Shown here piece by piece: positions 7,796-14,224 of a DNA stretch of 16,219 bases. How positions within the stretch are numbered: position 1 is the first letter of the stretch; every line of letters starts with the position of its first letter. Below the pieces are notes generated by a model. The model saw only the letters and a list, made by a program, of their open reading frames with translations, searched no databases and was not told the origin of the DNA. This stretch comes from an uncultured Collinsella sp. Lineage in GTDB: Bacteria > Actinomycetota > Coriobacteriia > Coriobacteriales > Coriobacteriaceae. Location: positions 1 through 16,219 of the forward strand of contig URTW01000024.1 in assembly GCA_900550815.1 (NCBI GenBank), read 5' to 3'. A program made the translations under genes and the position numbers.

Positions 7796-8581
7796 TTATG
7801 CGGCGGAGGAGGCGTCGTCCTCGTCTAGGGCGGCGAAGAGCTTCTTGCCGTCGAGGAGACGTGTGGTGACGTTTCTCATACGGGCGATCTCGACGGTGCG
7901 CAGCGTATCGTCGGTGCCTCGGGCGTTGTAGACCGTTCCCAGCAAATACGAGATGCCATCGCGCTGCCTGATGGCAAAGGGACGGAGTGTCATCCGTGCT
8001 GCTTCGGTTTCGCCGCGTGTCGTGACGCTCGAAATATCAAAACTCACCGTGGTTCCGTGGTCGATGGCCTGCTCGACGAGCTCGCACGTGTCGATGCGCT
8101 TGATGGGCGTGCGTGTTGCCTTGGTAGCCTTGCTGCCTGCGCTTGGAGCGGGTTCGGGTGTATCGAGGTAGCCGCGAACGTCGGCGCTCGCCATGGCAAC
8201 TAAGTGCTGCGCCATGCTCTTGCGGATAGCGATAGGCGTGGAGCGGTTGCGCATGACCATACCGTGGAGCCGGATGATCTCTTCATCGGTGAGCGGGCGG
8301 GTAAGAAGTTTGTAGCCCACGCCGCGTTTGTACTCAATTTCGTATCCGGCATGGCGAAGCGCGGAGATGGCGGTGTAGATGCTGCGCCGCGCCGCCGAGA
8401 TGGGCATGCGGGCGGGGTCGTCGGGATGGGCGAGGCACCGGATCAACTCATCAGAAAGCATGGCCTTGTCTTCGCCGGTGTTTTTGCTCAAGAGCTGCAG
8501 GATGCGAATGGCGCGATAGGCTGCCATCGAGGCGGCGCCTCTAGTCGTGGTGTCGTAGGTTTCAACAGCGGCTTCGGTCAT
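7796..8581 (-). CDS. HTH / WYL-domain transcriptional regulator
   Basis: A 261-residue cytoplasmic regulator. The N-terminal part (about 17-95) looks like a winged helix: AAYRAIRILQLLSKNTGED, then ARRSIYTAISALRHAGYEIE and the wing YKRGVGYKLL. The C-terminal part (about 160-250) resembles a WYL ligand-sensing domain: LRPFAIRQRDGISYLLGTVYNA followed by RTVEIARMRNV. A low-complexity Ala/Pro/Lys/Thr linker separates them. ATG 8581 is preferred over GTG 8590 because AGGA (8592-8595) is too close to the GTG. The gene lies 160 bp upstream of the importer operon on the same strand, so control of the importer is plausible but inferred. Its ribosome site lies in an inverted repeat (see separate entry). 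The WYL match is a divergent one. Confidence 0.75.
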   Translation of the reverse strand: MTEAAVETYDTTTRGAASMAAYRAIRILQLLSKNTGEDKAMLSDELIRCLAHPDDPARMPISAARRSIYTAISALRHAGYEIEYKRGVGYKLLTRPLTDEEIIRLHGMVMRNRSTPIAIRKSMAQHLVAMASADVRGYLDTPEPAPSAGSKATKATRTPIKRIDTCELVEQAIDHGTTVSFDISSVTTRGETEAARMTLRPFAIRQRDGISYLLGTVYNARGTDDTLRTVEIARMRNVTTRLLDGKKLFAALDEDDASSAA

Positions 8582-8761
8582 GGTGCCCACGTCCTTTCCG
8601 TTTTGGGTGGCGACGGTATGGAGCCTAGGACGTGGGGCTTTCCCAGGGGCGCAGGGCGCTCTGGGCGGTCGGTAGTCGTCGGCAAACGGCGGGTCGAGTT
8701 TTCAACAGCCCTGCTCAACTGACCAAAAACTTGCCAAAAGCTTGACGGATGCTGTTGAAAA
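8560..8761. promoter_or_regulatory. Cluster of TTTCAACAGC boxes at the regulator promoter (candidate operators)
   Basis: TTTCAACAGC occurs at 8560-8569, just inside the coding start. TTTTCAACAGC occurs at 8699-8709, and its inverse GCTGTTGAAAA at 8751-8761. The last two form an 11-bp inverted repeat 41 nt apart. A variant (CAACAGCC, 7724-7731) overlaps the importer promoter. This layout suggests a regulator-binding site, but direct proof is absent; the inverse copy also abuts the asnS terminator T-tract. Confidence 0.4.
8586..8636 (-). promoter_or_regulatory. Inverted repeat that sequesters the WYL regulator's Shine-Dalgarno
   Basis: CCCACGTCCT (8586-8595) and AGGACGTGGG (8627-8636) are a perfect 10-bp inverted repeat with a 31-nt loop. 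In the minus-strand mRNA the 3' arm contains the AGGA ribosome site 10 nt before ATG 8581. When folded, the start would be occluded. This may be a translational control element or an RNA thermometer-like structure, or may be chance. Confidence 0.45.
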
Positions 8762-8762
8762 A

Positions 8763-8794
8763 AAGCGTCTCTCGACCGATGTCGAGAGGCGCTT
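8763..8794 (-). terminator. Rho-independent terminator of asnS
   Basis: AAGCGTCTCTCGAC (8763-8776) pairs with GTCGAGAGGCGCTT (8781-8794) around a CGAT loop, with a single wobble. On the minus strand it is followed by a run of T residues (complement of A 8758-8764). It lies about 47 bp past the asnS stop. Confidence 0.92.
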
Positions 8795-8840
8795 GTGCGA
8801 TGAGCGTTGGCGTGTGGCGACGCGAGCTAGCGTCCGACGA

Positions 8841-10244
8841 TTAGAAGTCGGCGTTGCCCACGGTGCGCGGGTGCGGCAGGACGTCGCGGATGTTGCCCAC
8901 GCCGGTCAGATACATGACCAAGCGCTCGAAGCCCAGACCGTAGCCGGCGTGCTTGCAGGAACCGTAGCGGCGCAGGTCAAGGTAGTACTTGTACTGCTCG
9001 GGATTCATGCCCAGGTCCTTGATGCGGGCCTCGAGCAGATCCAGGCGCTCCTCGCGCTGGGAGCCACCGATGATCTCGCCGATACCGGGAACCAGGCAGT
9101 CGGCGGCGGCGACGGTCTTGCCGTCCTCGTTCATGCGCATGTAGAAGGCCTTGATCTCGGCCGGGTAGTCGGTTACGAAGGTCGGGCGCTTAAAGTGCTC
9201 CTCGGTCAGGAAGCGCTCGTGCTCGGTCTGCAGGTCGATGCCCCAGCTCACGGGGTAGTCAAACTTGTGACCGGCGGCGACGGCCTGCTCCAGGATTTCG
9301 ACGGCCTCGGTGTAGGTAACGCGGGCAAAGTCGGAGTTGGCGACATGGTCCAGGCGCTCGAGCAGACCCTTGTCCACAAACTTGTTGAGCATATTGAGCT
9401 CGTCGGGGCAGGTGGCCATAACGTCCTTAAGGACGTACTTGAGCATGGCCTCGGCGTTGTCCATGTAGTCGTTGAGGTCGGCGAAGGCCATCTCGGGCTC
9501 GATCATCCAGAACTCGGCGGCGTGGCGGGTAGTGAAGCTCTTCTCGGCGCGGAAGGTGGGGCCAAAGGTGTACACGTCGCCAAAGGCCATGGCAAAGTTC
9601 TCGGCTTTGCGCTGGCCGGACACGGTGAGGCTCGCATGCTTGCCAAAGAAGTCCTGGCTCCAGTCGACCTCGCCGGACTCGGTGAGGGGCGGATTTTTGG
9701 GGTCGAGCGTGGTCACGCGGAACATCTCGCCGGCGCCCTCGCAGTCACTCGTGGTGATGATGGGGGTGTTGACGTAGACAAAGCCCTGCTCCTGGAAGAA
9801 GCGGTGGATGGCGGCAGCCGCGACAGAGCGGATGCGGAACACGGCGCGGAACAGGTTGGTGCGCAGGCGCAGGTGCTGCTGGGTGCGCAGGAGCTCGACG
9901 GTTGCGCGCTTCTTCTGCAGCGGGTAATCCGGGGCGCTCGTGCCCTCGACCTCGATGGAGGTGGCAGAAAGCTCGAAAGGCTGGGGCGCATCGGGGGTCA
10001 GCTTGACGGTGCCGGTGCAAATGAGTGCGGCCGAGACGTTTTGATGGGCGATCTCGTCGTAGTTGTCGAGTGCCTCGCGGTTCATGACGACCTGCAGGTC
10101 GCGGAAGCAGCTGCCGTCGTTGAGCGTAACGAAGCCAAAGTTCTTCATGTCGCGGACGGACTTGACCCAGCCGGCGACGGTGACGGTCTGGCCGCCGAGC
10201 GACTCGGCATCGGCATAGAGCTGCGCGATTTTGGTGCGGTTCAC
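8841..10244 (-). CDS. asnS: Asparagine--tRNA ligase
   Basis: This cytosolic class IIb synthetase charges tRNA-Asn with asparagine using ATP. GTG 10244 is taken as the start: GGGAGGA (10248-10254) lies just upstream and the product is 467 residues, close to the 466 of E. coli AsnS. Upstream in-frame ATGs at 10256 and 10280 lack ribosome sites. The N-terminal OB-fold anticodon domain includes [20 protein letters not shown]. The catalytic core has [36 protein letters not shown], motif 2 [19 protein letters not shown] and motif 3 [15 protein letters not shown]. The end [15 protein letters not shown] is typical of AsnS. It stands alone between two terminators. The tight 3-4 nt spacing of ribosome site to GTG may reduce initiation. 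Confidence 0.97.
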   Translation of the reverse strand: MNRTKIAQLYADAESLGGQTVTVAGWVKSVRDMKNFGFVTLNDGSCFRDLQVVMNREALDNYDEIAHQNVSAALICTGTVKLTPDAPQPFELSATSIEVEGTSAPDYPLQKKRATVELLRTQQHLRLRTNLFRAVFRIRSVAAAAIHRFFQEQGFVYVNTPIITTSDCEGAGEMFRVTTLDPKNPPLTESGEVDWSQDFFGKHASLTVSGQRKAENFAMAFGDVYTFGPTFRAEKSFTTRHAAEFWMIEPEMAFADLNDYMDNAEAMLKYVLKDVMATCPDELNMLNKFVDKGLLERLDHVANSDFARVTYTEAVEILEQAVAAGHKFDYPVSWGIDLQTEHERFLTEEHFKRPTFVTDYPAEIKAFYMRMNEDGKTVAAADCLVPGIGEIIGGSQREERLDLLEARIKDLGMNPEQYKYYLDLRRYGSCKHAGYGLGFERLVMYLTGVGNIRDVLPHPRTVGNADF

Positions 10245-10254
10245 GTATCCTCCC
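10242..10254 (-). promoter_or_regulatory. Ribosome binding site and GTG start of asnS
   Basis: GGGAGGA (10254-10248), then TAC, then GTG (10244-10242). The spacing is short. This combination fixes the start because the upstream ATG at 10256 overlaps the ribosome site itself and has none of its own. Confidence 0.65.
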
Positions 10255-10290
10255 ATAACGGTTGAATGATAGTTATCCATACAGTTCGTT

Positions 10291-10296
10291 ATTCTA
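10291..10296 (-). promoter_or_regulatory. Candidate -10 element for asnS
   Basis: TAGAAT on the minus strand, about 47 nt before the GTG start. The sequence 17 nt upstream (ATAGCC) is a poor -35. The same TAGAAT hexamer appears in front of the EIIA gene. Confidence 0.4.
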
Positions 10297-10356
10297 GCAG
10301 CTCGTCTCATTTGGGCTATACAGATAAGGCATTGGCGGGATGGTTTTTCAAACGAA

Positions 10357-10388
10357 AAGCGCCCGCGGCCAAATGGTCGCGGGCGCTT
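10357..10388 (-). terminator. Rho-independent terminator of the EIIA gene
   Basis: AAGCGCCCGCG (10357-10367) pairs perfectly with CGCGGGCGCTT (10378-10388) around a 10-nt loop. On the minus strand it continues CTTTTCGTTT. It lies 37 bp past the EIIA stop. Confidence 0.88.
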
Positions 10389-10425
10389 GACGAGGTGCCT
10401 TTTGGCTGTGTGGCGCGGGGCCTGG

Positions 10426-10989
10426 CTACTTGGTCTTGGCTACCAGCAGCGGGTCGCCAAGCTTGACGAGCGGGTTGCCGCCGATAAGCGTTCCAGACTC
10501 GCCGACATGGTCGATGCTCTTAAGACGATCGAGCTCGGAGACGATGACGGTCACGATGTCCTCGTGACCAGCGGCCTTAATGGCCTCGCGGTCGAAGCTG
10601 ATGAGCGGCTGGCCTGCCTTGACCACATCGCCCATCTCGACAAAGCGGGCAAAACCCTTGCCGTTCATTTCCACGGTGCCCAGGCCGACATGGATGAACA
10701 CGCGCAGGCCGTCCTCGGTAATCATGCCGATGGAGTGGTTGGTGACAGTGGTGGCGCCGATGCGGCCGTTGGCGGGCGCATAGATGGTGCCGGTAATGGG
10801 CTCGATGCCATAGCCCTGGCCAAGCATGCCCGAGGCGATCGTCTCGTCGGGAACCTCGTCCAGGTTGACGAGCACGCCGTTGACGGGGGCATAGATGACG
10901 CCTTCGCGGGTAGCGAAGCTTGCTGCGGGCGGAACGGACGCCTCGCCGGTCGAGGTGAAGGTGGACTTAAGCGAATCGAGCAGACCCAT
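10426..10989 (-). CDS. PTS glucose-type EIIA domain protein
   Basis: A 187-residue soluble phosphocarrier that would take phosphate from HPr and pass it to an EIIB domain. ATG 10989 has GGAGG 5 nt upstream. The EIIA-Glc fold is clear: [45 protein letters not shown] (His85), [17 protein letters not shown] (His100) and [14 protein letters not shown]. His85 and His100 are 15 residues apart, as are His75 and His90 of E. coli Crr, so His100 should be the phosphorylated residue. It is a lone domain with no EIIB or EIIC nearby, so it probably serves a permease encoded elsewhere and may have signalling roles. It is divergent from the alpha/beta hydrolase gene. Confidence 0.93.
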   Translation of the reverse strand: MGLLDSLKSTFTSTGEASVPPAASFATREGVIYAPVNGVLVNLDEVPDETIASGMLGQGYGIEPITGTIYAPANGRIGATTVTNHSIGMITEDGLRVFIHVGLGTVEMNGKGFARFVEMGDVVKAGQPLISFDREAIKAAGHEDIVTVIVSELDRLKSIDHVGESGTLIGGNPLVKLGDPLLVAKTK

Positions 10990-11035
10990 AGTTGCCTCCA
11001 ACTTAAATAGGCGCATATCGCGCGTTTGGTTTGCC

Positions 11036-11046
11036 GGAAACGTTTC
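11036..11046. promoter_or_regulatory. GAAACGTTTC palindrome (LacI/CcpA-type operator candidate)
   Basis: GGAAACGTTTC contains the perfect 10-bp palindrome GAAACGTTTC with a central CG, the form favoured by LacI-family repressors and catabolite-response elements. It lies between the EIIA start and its candidate promoter, in the shared intergenic region with the divergent hydrolase. CACATGTG (11046-11053) overlaps it by one base. Confidence 0.45.
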
Positions 11047-11077
11047 ACATGTGTTTCGCGGCTTGGTCAACGCCCCT

Positions 11078-11106
11078 ATTCTACGCTGCTCAACGATACC
11101 TCTGAA
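11078..11106 (-). promoter_or_regulatory. Candidate promoter of the EIIA gene
   Basis: On the minus strand, TTCAGA (11101-11106) and TAGAAT (11078-11083) are separated by 17 nt. The leader would be about 82 nt and would contain the GAAACGTTTC palindrome, which could then act as a road-block operator. Confidence 0.4.
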
Positions 11107-11232
11107 CTGGGATTATGTGATATATCAGTTGAAGGGAAACTTATTGCCGGAGTGTTTCTGCGCCACGGGTTCAAGTGGGGTACGCTTGAAGGCGAAAAAC
11201 AAGGGCGCATAATTTGCGCGAAGGGAGCACAT

Positions 11233-12132
11233 ATGATTGTCGAGAACCATGCGCTGTGGGGCGAGGAGCCGACCGAGGATTATCCGGCGACGTTTACGTA
11301 TTTGGGTGCCGAGCCGTTGCCCGATAAACCGAATGGCCGCCGCCCCGCGGTGATTATCTGTGGCGGAGGTGCGTTTACGCATATCGCTCCGCATGAGCAG
11401 GATCCTGTGGCGTTTGCGTTTTTGGATCACGGTTACCAGGCCTTTGTGCTCAACTATGTCACGAGTTCTACGGGTGACGTGAGCTTTCCGCACCCCCAGG
11501 CAGATCTTGCCAAGATGGTCGCCACGGTGCGCGCCAACGCCGACGAGTGGCATGTCGATCCTAAGCGCGTGTGCGTCGTGGGCTTTTCTGCTGGCGGCAT
11601 GATTTGCGCCTCGCTGGCAACACAGTGGAAGACCGGCCCCTTCGCGGCACTTGCCGGGGCGCGTCCGGACGACATTCGTCCCGATGCCGTGGTGCTGGGC
11701 GATCCATTGCTCGACTTTGCCTATGTGCGCGACATGCAGACGCGCGATCCGCGCATTGACTTGCGCGTGCCCAAGACGGGCGGCAAGACGGGACGCGATT
11801 TGCTCAACGACTACCTGTCGATGGTGACGGGCGGCGAGGCAACTGACGAGCATCTGGCCGACATCTGCCCCACCACGCATGTTTCGCGCCAGATGCCACC
11901 GACCTTTGTGTGGGGCGTGTCCGATGACAAGACGGCACCGATCGCGCAGGTCTACCCGTTTGCGCAGCGCATGGCCGAGGAGGGTGTCGCTTGCGAGATG
12001 CACGTCTTCGACCAGGGCGGTCACGGCCTTTCGCTCGGCAACGCCAACACCGCGGTCGACAACGAGGACAAGCAGGTGGCGGTCCGCCCCTGGATTCGCC
12101 TAGCCTTCCGCTTTCTAGAGCGCCATCTGTAA
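11233..12132 (+). CDS. Alpha/beta hydrolase (esterase, BD-FAE/acetyl-esterase-like)
   Basis: A 299-residue hydrolase with no signal peptide, so probably cytoplasmic. ATG 11233 follows AAGGGAG (11221-11227) by 5 nt. Features in order: an oxyanion-hole strand AVIICGGGAFTHIAPHEQDP (about 39-58), FLDHGYQAFVLNYV, the nucleophile elbow GFSAGG (Ser119) in RVCVVGFSAGGMICASLA, an acid region FVWGVSDDKTAPI (Asp231 or Asp232), and HVFDQGGHGLSLG (His264). This completes a Ser-Asp-His triad. Related enzymes remove acetyl or feruloyl groups from xylan-derived sugars or act on other short esters; the exact substrate is not visible. It is monocistronic, divergent from EIIA, and ends against palindromic repeats. 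Confidence 0.9.
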   Translation: MIVENHALWGEEPTEDYPATFTYLGAEPLPDKPNGRRPAVIICGGGAFTHIAPHEQDPVAFAFLDHGYQAFVLNYVTSSTGDVSFPHPQADLAKMVATVRANADEWHVDPKRVCVVGFSAGGMICASLATQWKTGPFAALAGARPDDIRPDAVVLGDPLLDFAYVRDMQTRDPRIDLRVPKTGGKTGRDLLNDYLSMVTGGEATDEHLADICPTTHVSRQMPPTFVWGVSDDKTAPIAQVYPFAQRMAEEGVACEMHVFDQGGHGLSLGNANTAVDNEDKQVAVRPWIRLAFRFLERHL

Positions 12133-12161
12133 GAGGACGGGCATCCCAGCCCTTCAATAAC

Positions 12162-12224
12162 TTGCGGTGAAATAGTTCCTATCTGGGGCATCAACCAGCC
12201 CATCCAGGAACTATTCCACCGCAA
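12162..12224 (+). terminator. Long 63-nt imperfect palindrome after the hydrolase
   Basis: TTGCGGTGAAATAGTTCCT (12162-12180) pairs with AGGAACTATTCCACCGCAA (12206-12224) with one mismatch in 19 bp. An inner GGGC/GCCC pair (12186-12189 and 12198-12201) lies inside. It starts 29 bp past the hydrolase stop. On the plus strand it is followed by CTTTGTTTTT, so it could terminate the hydrolase transcript. The size is more typical of a palindromic repeat element. Confidence 0.65.
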
Positions 12225-12246
12225 CTTTGTTTTTGATGTCCCGTCC

Positions 12247-12432
12247 GGAAACTACGTCCCTGTTTTGCCCTCGAAGGCGGGATGCAGTTTCCCATAGGGC
12301 CTCGATTTGGAAACCACATCCCGTTTCGAGCTCAAATTCTGGGTCGCAGTTTCCCCGAGGGGCCCCGTTGGGAAACTGCGACCCGTTTCGAGCGGGAATA
12401 ACGGGACACGCTTTCCGCAAGGGCATCGTTTC
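12247..12432. repeat. Tandem array of three 62-bp palindromic repeat units
   Basis: Three 46-bp imperfect palindromes lie at 12247-12292, 12309-12354 and 12371-12416. Each begins GGAAAC and ends TTTCC. Each is followed by a 16-bp segment (12293-12308, 12355-12370, 12417-12432) sharing an AGGG core and a C/T-rich CG-containing tail. The period is exactly 62 bp. Arms approximate GGAAACTGCGACCC facing GGGTCGCAGTTTCC. Across the second spacer, 12341-12355 and 12370-12384 are a perfect 15-bp inverted repeat. The array fills the gap between convergent genes and ends at the GntR stop codon. No gene is present in it. It may be a REP/BIME-like extragenic element or a bidirectional terminator. Confidence 0.8.
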
Positions 12433-13083
12433 CTACCAGACGGTGAACTGGGCGTTTTCTGTGTTCCAATGGACATCGCGAACGTAGTCGCGCACGCCCG
12501 TCGCATCTCGTGCTTCGAACAACTCAAGAATATGAGCATGTTCGTTGTTGGCTTTATTGAGCAGCTTACACGCCGTCTCCTGGTCAACAGTCTCGTAATC
12601 GCGCTTGATAAAGCAACGCTCGAGCTGTGAAATCATGTCGCGCAGACGATCGTTGCCACAGCGGTTGAAGTACGTAAGGTGAAAGTCTCGCTGAATGTCG
12701 TCATACTTACGGATGAGACCGCCTTGGATCGCGAGGTCCATGGAGCCGACGAGAAATTTCAGCTGCGTAATATCGTCGTCAGTTAGATTCGGACAGGCGA
12801 GATATGCGGCCTGCCCGTCGAGCGGCCCCATAATCTCAAAGACTTCAACGGCGTTTTGCTGATCGAACCCACGGACGCGGAATCCGCGGCGGGGGAGATT
12901 GTCCAGGTAGCCGTCGCTTGCCAGCTGGATGAGCGCTTCGCGGACCGGCGTGCGCGACACGCCCATGGCGTCGCAGATCGCTTGCTCGCTCAGCCGGTCG
13001 CCGGCCGAAAGCTCGCCGGCGTCAATACGGCTCGAAATGTAGTCGTATACGTGGTCCTTCAGGGGCCTTCTGAGCGTTTCCAT
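12433..13083 (-). CDS. GntR-family transcriptional regulator, FCD subfamily
   Basis: A 216-residue DNA-binding regulator. ATG 13083 has AAGGAA about 9 nt upstream. The N-terminal winged helix (about 1-72) includes GELSAGDRLSEQAICDAMGV followed by SRTPVREALIQLASDGYLD and PRRGFRV. The C-terminal all-helical FCD effector domain (about 80-205) has the expected metal or ligand-binding polar residues in DIQRDFHLTYFNRCGNDRL and NNEHAHILELFEARD. FCD regulators usually respond to small organic or amino acids and act as repressors. It is divergent from the DDAH gene with a shared 255-bp control region holding a perfect GntR-type palindrome. Control of the DDAH-antiporter pair is therefore the likely role. 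Confidence 0.93.
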   Translation of the reverse strand: METLRRPLKDHVYDYISSRIDAGELSAGDRLSEQAICDAMGVSRTPVREALIQLASDGYLDNLPRRGFRVRGFDQQNAVEVFEIMGPLDGQAAYLACPNLTDDDITQLKFLVGSMDLAIQGGLIRKYDDIQRDFHLTYFNRCGNDRLRDMISQLERCFIKRDYETVDQETACKLLNKANNEHAHILELFEARDATGVRDYVRDVHWNTENAQFTVW

Positions 13084-13148
13084 GAGCCTATGTTCCTTAA
13101 CGGTATATTTCTAAAAGCAAATACGTTTCACTTGAATAGCTCAGTTGA

Positions 13149-13154
13149 ATTATA
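13149..13154 (-). promoter_or_regulatory. -10 element of the gntR-type gene
   Basis: A perfect TATAAT on the minus strand, about 65 nt before ATG 13083. The hexamer 17 nt upstream (TAGCAT) is a weak -35, so the promoter may need activation or be modest. Confidence 0.5.
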
Positions 13155-13229
13155 GAACGACCAGCTAAATCATGCTACTTTGCGCCGATACGTAAGAATA
13201 CGCTTACCGAAGAATATCTACCGTTCAGG

Positions 13230-13241
13230 ATTGTATACAAT
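13230..13241. promoter_or_regulatory. Perfect palindrome ATTGTATACAAT, GntR/FCD operator candidate
   Basis: ATTGTATACAAT is a perfect 12-bp palindrome matching the TnGTnnACnA pattern of FCD-type GntR operators. A partial half-site, ATACAAA, follows directly (13242-13248). It abuts a candidate promoter for the DDAH gene: -35 TATACA 13241-13246, 17-nt spacer, -10 TAAGAT 13264-13269. Binding there would repress the DDAH gene. It lies about 75 bp upstream of the regulator's own -10. Confidence 0.6.
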
Positions 13242-13269
13242 ATACAAAACAGGAAAACCGCCCTAAGAT
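13241..13269 (+). promoter_or_regulatory. Candidate promoter of the DDAH-family gene
   Basis: TATACA (13241-13246) and TAAGAT (13264-13269) are spaced by 17 nt and each matches 4 of 6 consensus positions. The leader would be about 62 nt. It contains two small hairpins: GCGGG/CCCGC (13288-13292 and 13304-13308) and TCTCT/AGAGA (13309-13313 and 13318-13322). The latter ends just before the ribosome site. Confidence 0.35.
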
Positions 13270-13338
13270 AAAGCCATCGAAAGGAAGGCGGGCGCGAAGA
13301 AGTCCCGCTCTCTGCTAAGAGATCCAAGGAGGATCATC

Positions 13339-14115
13339 ATGACCAAGTTCAGTCACGTCATCATCCGCCGCCCCGGCAAGTCCCTGAGCAATGGCATCAC
13401 GAGTGCCCCCGAGCTTGGCCAGCCCATCTACGAGCGCGCCATCGAGGAGCACTACGATTACGAGCATGCGCTCGAGCAGTGCGGCGTTGACGTGTCGGTG
13501 CTGCCGGCACTCGAGCAGTATCCCGACAGCTGCTTCGTCGAAGATCCGGCCGTTATCACTCGCTGCGGCGCCATCATTACCAACCCCGGCGCCGATAGCC
13601 GCAACGGCGAGAAGGACGAGATCGAGCCGGCCGTCCGTCGCTTCTTTGACGACGAGCATGTCAAGCACATCGTTTCTCCGGGCACGCTCGACGGCGGCGA
13701 TGTCATGATGGTCGGTGACCATTTCTACGTCGGTCGCTCCGCTCGTACCAACGAAGAGGGCATCCGCCAGTTCTGTGAGATTCTCGAGGGCTGGGGCCTC
13801 GAGGGTTCTGAGGTTCCGCTGGAGGAGGTCCTGCACCTCAAGACGGGCGTCAACTACATCGAGGACAACAACATGCTCGTCTCTGGTGAGTTCATCGATA
13901 AGCCCGACTTTGCCCAGTACAACAAGATCGTCGTGCCCGAGGACGAGGCGTACGGCGCCAACTGCATCTGGGTCAACGGTACGGTCATCGTTGCCGAGGG
14001 CTATCCGACTGTGCTCAAGGCCGTGCAGGATCTGGGCTACAAGACGCTCGTCGTTGACACCTCCGAGTATCGCAAGGTCGACGGCGGCCTTTCTTGCCTG
14101 TCGCTGCGCTTCTAA
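13339..14115 (+). CDS. Dimethylarginine dimethylaminohydrolase (DDAH) family protein
   Basis: A 258-residue cytoplasmic hydrolase of the guanidine-modifying superfamily. DDAH converts asymmetric dimethyl- or monomethyl-arginine to citrulline plus dimethylamine or methylamine. AAGGAGG (13326-13332) precedes ATG 13339 by 6 nt. Visible motifs are the N-terminal HVIIRRPGKSL, substrate-binding FPDS-like YPDSCFVEDPAV (Glu68, Asp69), ITNPGADSR, TLDGGDVMMVGDHFYVGRS (Asp118), LHLKTGV (His166), EDEAYGANCIWVNG and C-terminal DGGLSCLSLRF (nucleophile Cys253). Cys253, His166 and Asp118 form the expected catalytic set. TLDGGDV is the form I recall from mammalian DDAH. The enzyme is shorter than arginine deiminase (about 400 residues), which argues against arcA. 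The exact substrate in this organism is inferred. Confidence 0.9.
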   Translation: MTKFSHVIIRRPGKSLSNGITSAPELGQPIYERAIEEHYDYEHALEQCGVDVSVLPALEQYPDSCFVEDPAVITRCGAIITNPGADSRNGEKDEIEPAVRRFFDDEHVKHIVSPGTLDGGDVMMVGDHFYVGRSARTNEEGIRQFCEILEGWGLEGSEVPLEEVLHLKTGVNYIEDNNMLVSGEFIDKPDFAQYNKIVVPEDEAYGANCIWVNGTVIVAEGYPTVLKAVQDLGYKTLVVDTSEYRKVDGGLSCLSLRF

Positions 14116-14150
14116 CGCGATAGCTGTAACAGTCTGATGATCGCTTGACC

Positions 14151-14190
14151 GATGGCCCGGCACCCGATTCGGGACGTCCGGGCCATCTTT
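14151..14190 (+). terminator. Hairpin between the DDAH gene and the antiporter
   Basis: GATGGCCCGG (14151-14160) pairs perfectly with CCGGGCCATC (14178-14187). An inner CCCG/CGGG pair (14163-14166 and 14170-14173) lies inside, and TTTCGTT follows. It is 35 bp past the DDAH stop and 34 bp before the antiporter start. It may end most transcripts and let some read through, giving less transporter than enzyme. Confidence 0.75.
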
Positions 14191-14224
14191 CGTTCGATCA
14201 CATGATGAAGGGGGTGCACATACA

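Noticed and set aside
8742..10265. Plus-strand open frame of 507 codons
   Set aside because: It is antisense to asnS along its whole length; the translated product is low-complexity Val/Gly/Ala/Leu-rich.
12247..12432. CRISPR array
   Set aside because: The repeating part is a 46-bp palindrome and the intervals are only 16 bp and homologous to one another; no unique spacers and no cas genes.
13339..14115. Arginine deiminase (arcA)
   Set aside because: The protein is 258 residues rather than about 400, and its motifs (TLDGGDV, LHLKTGV, GGLSCLSLRF) fit the DDAH branch.
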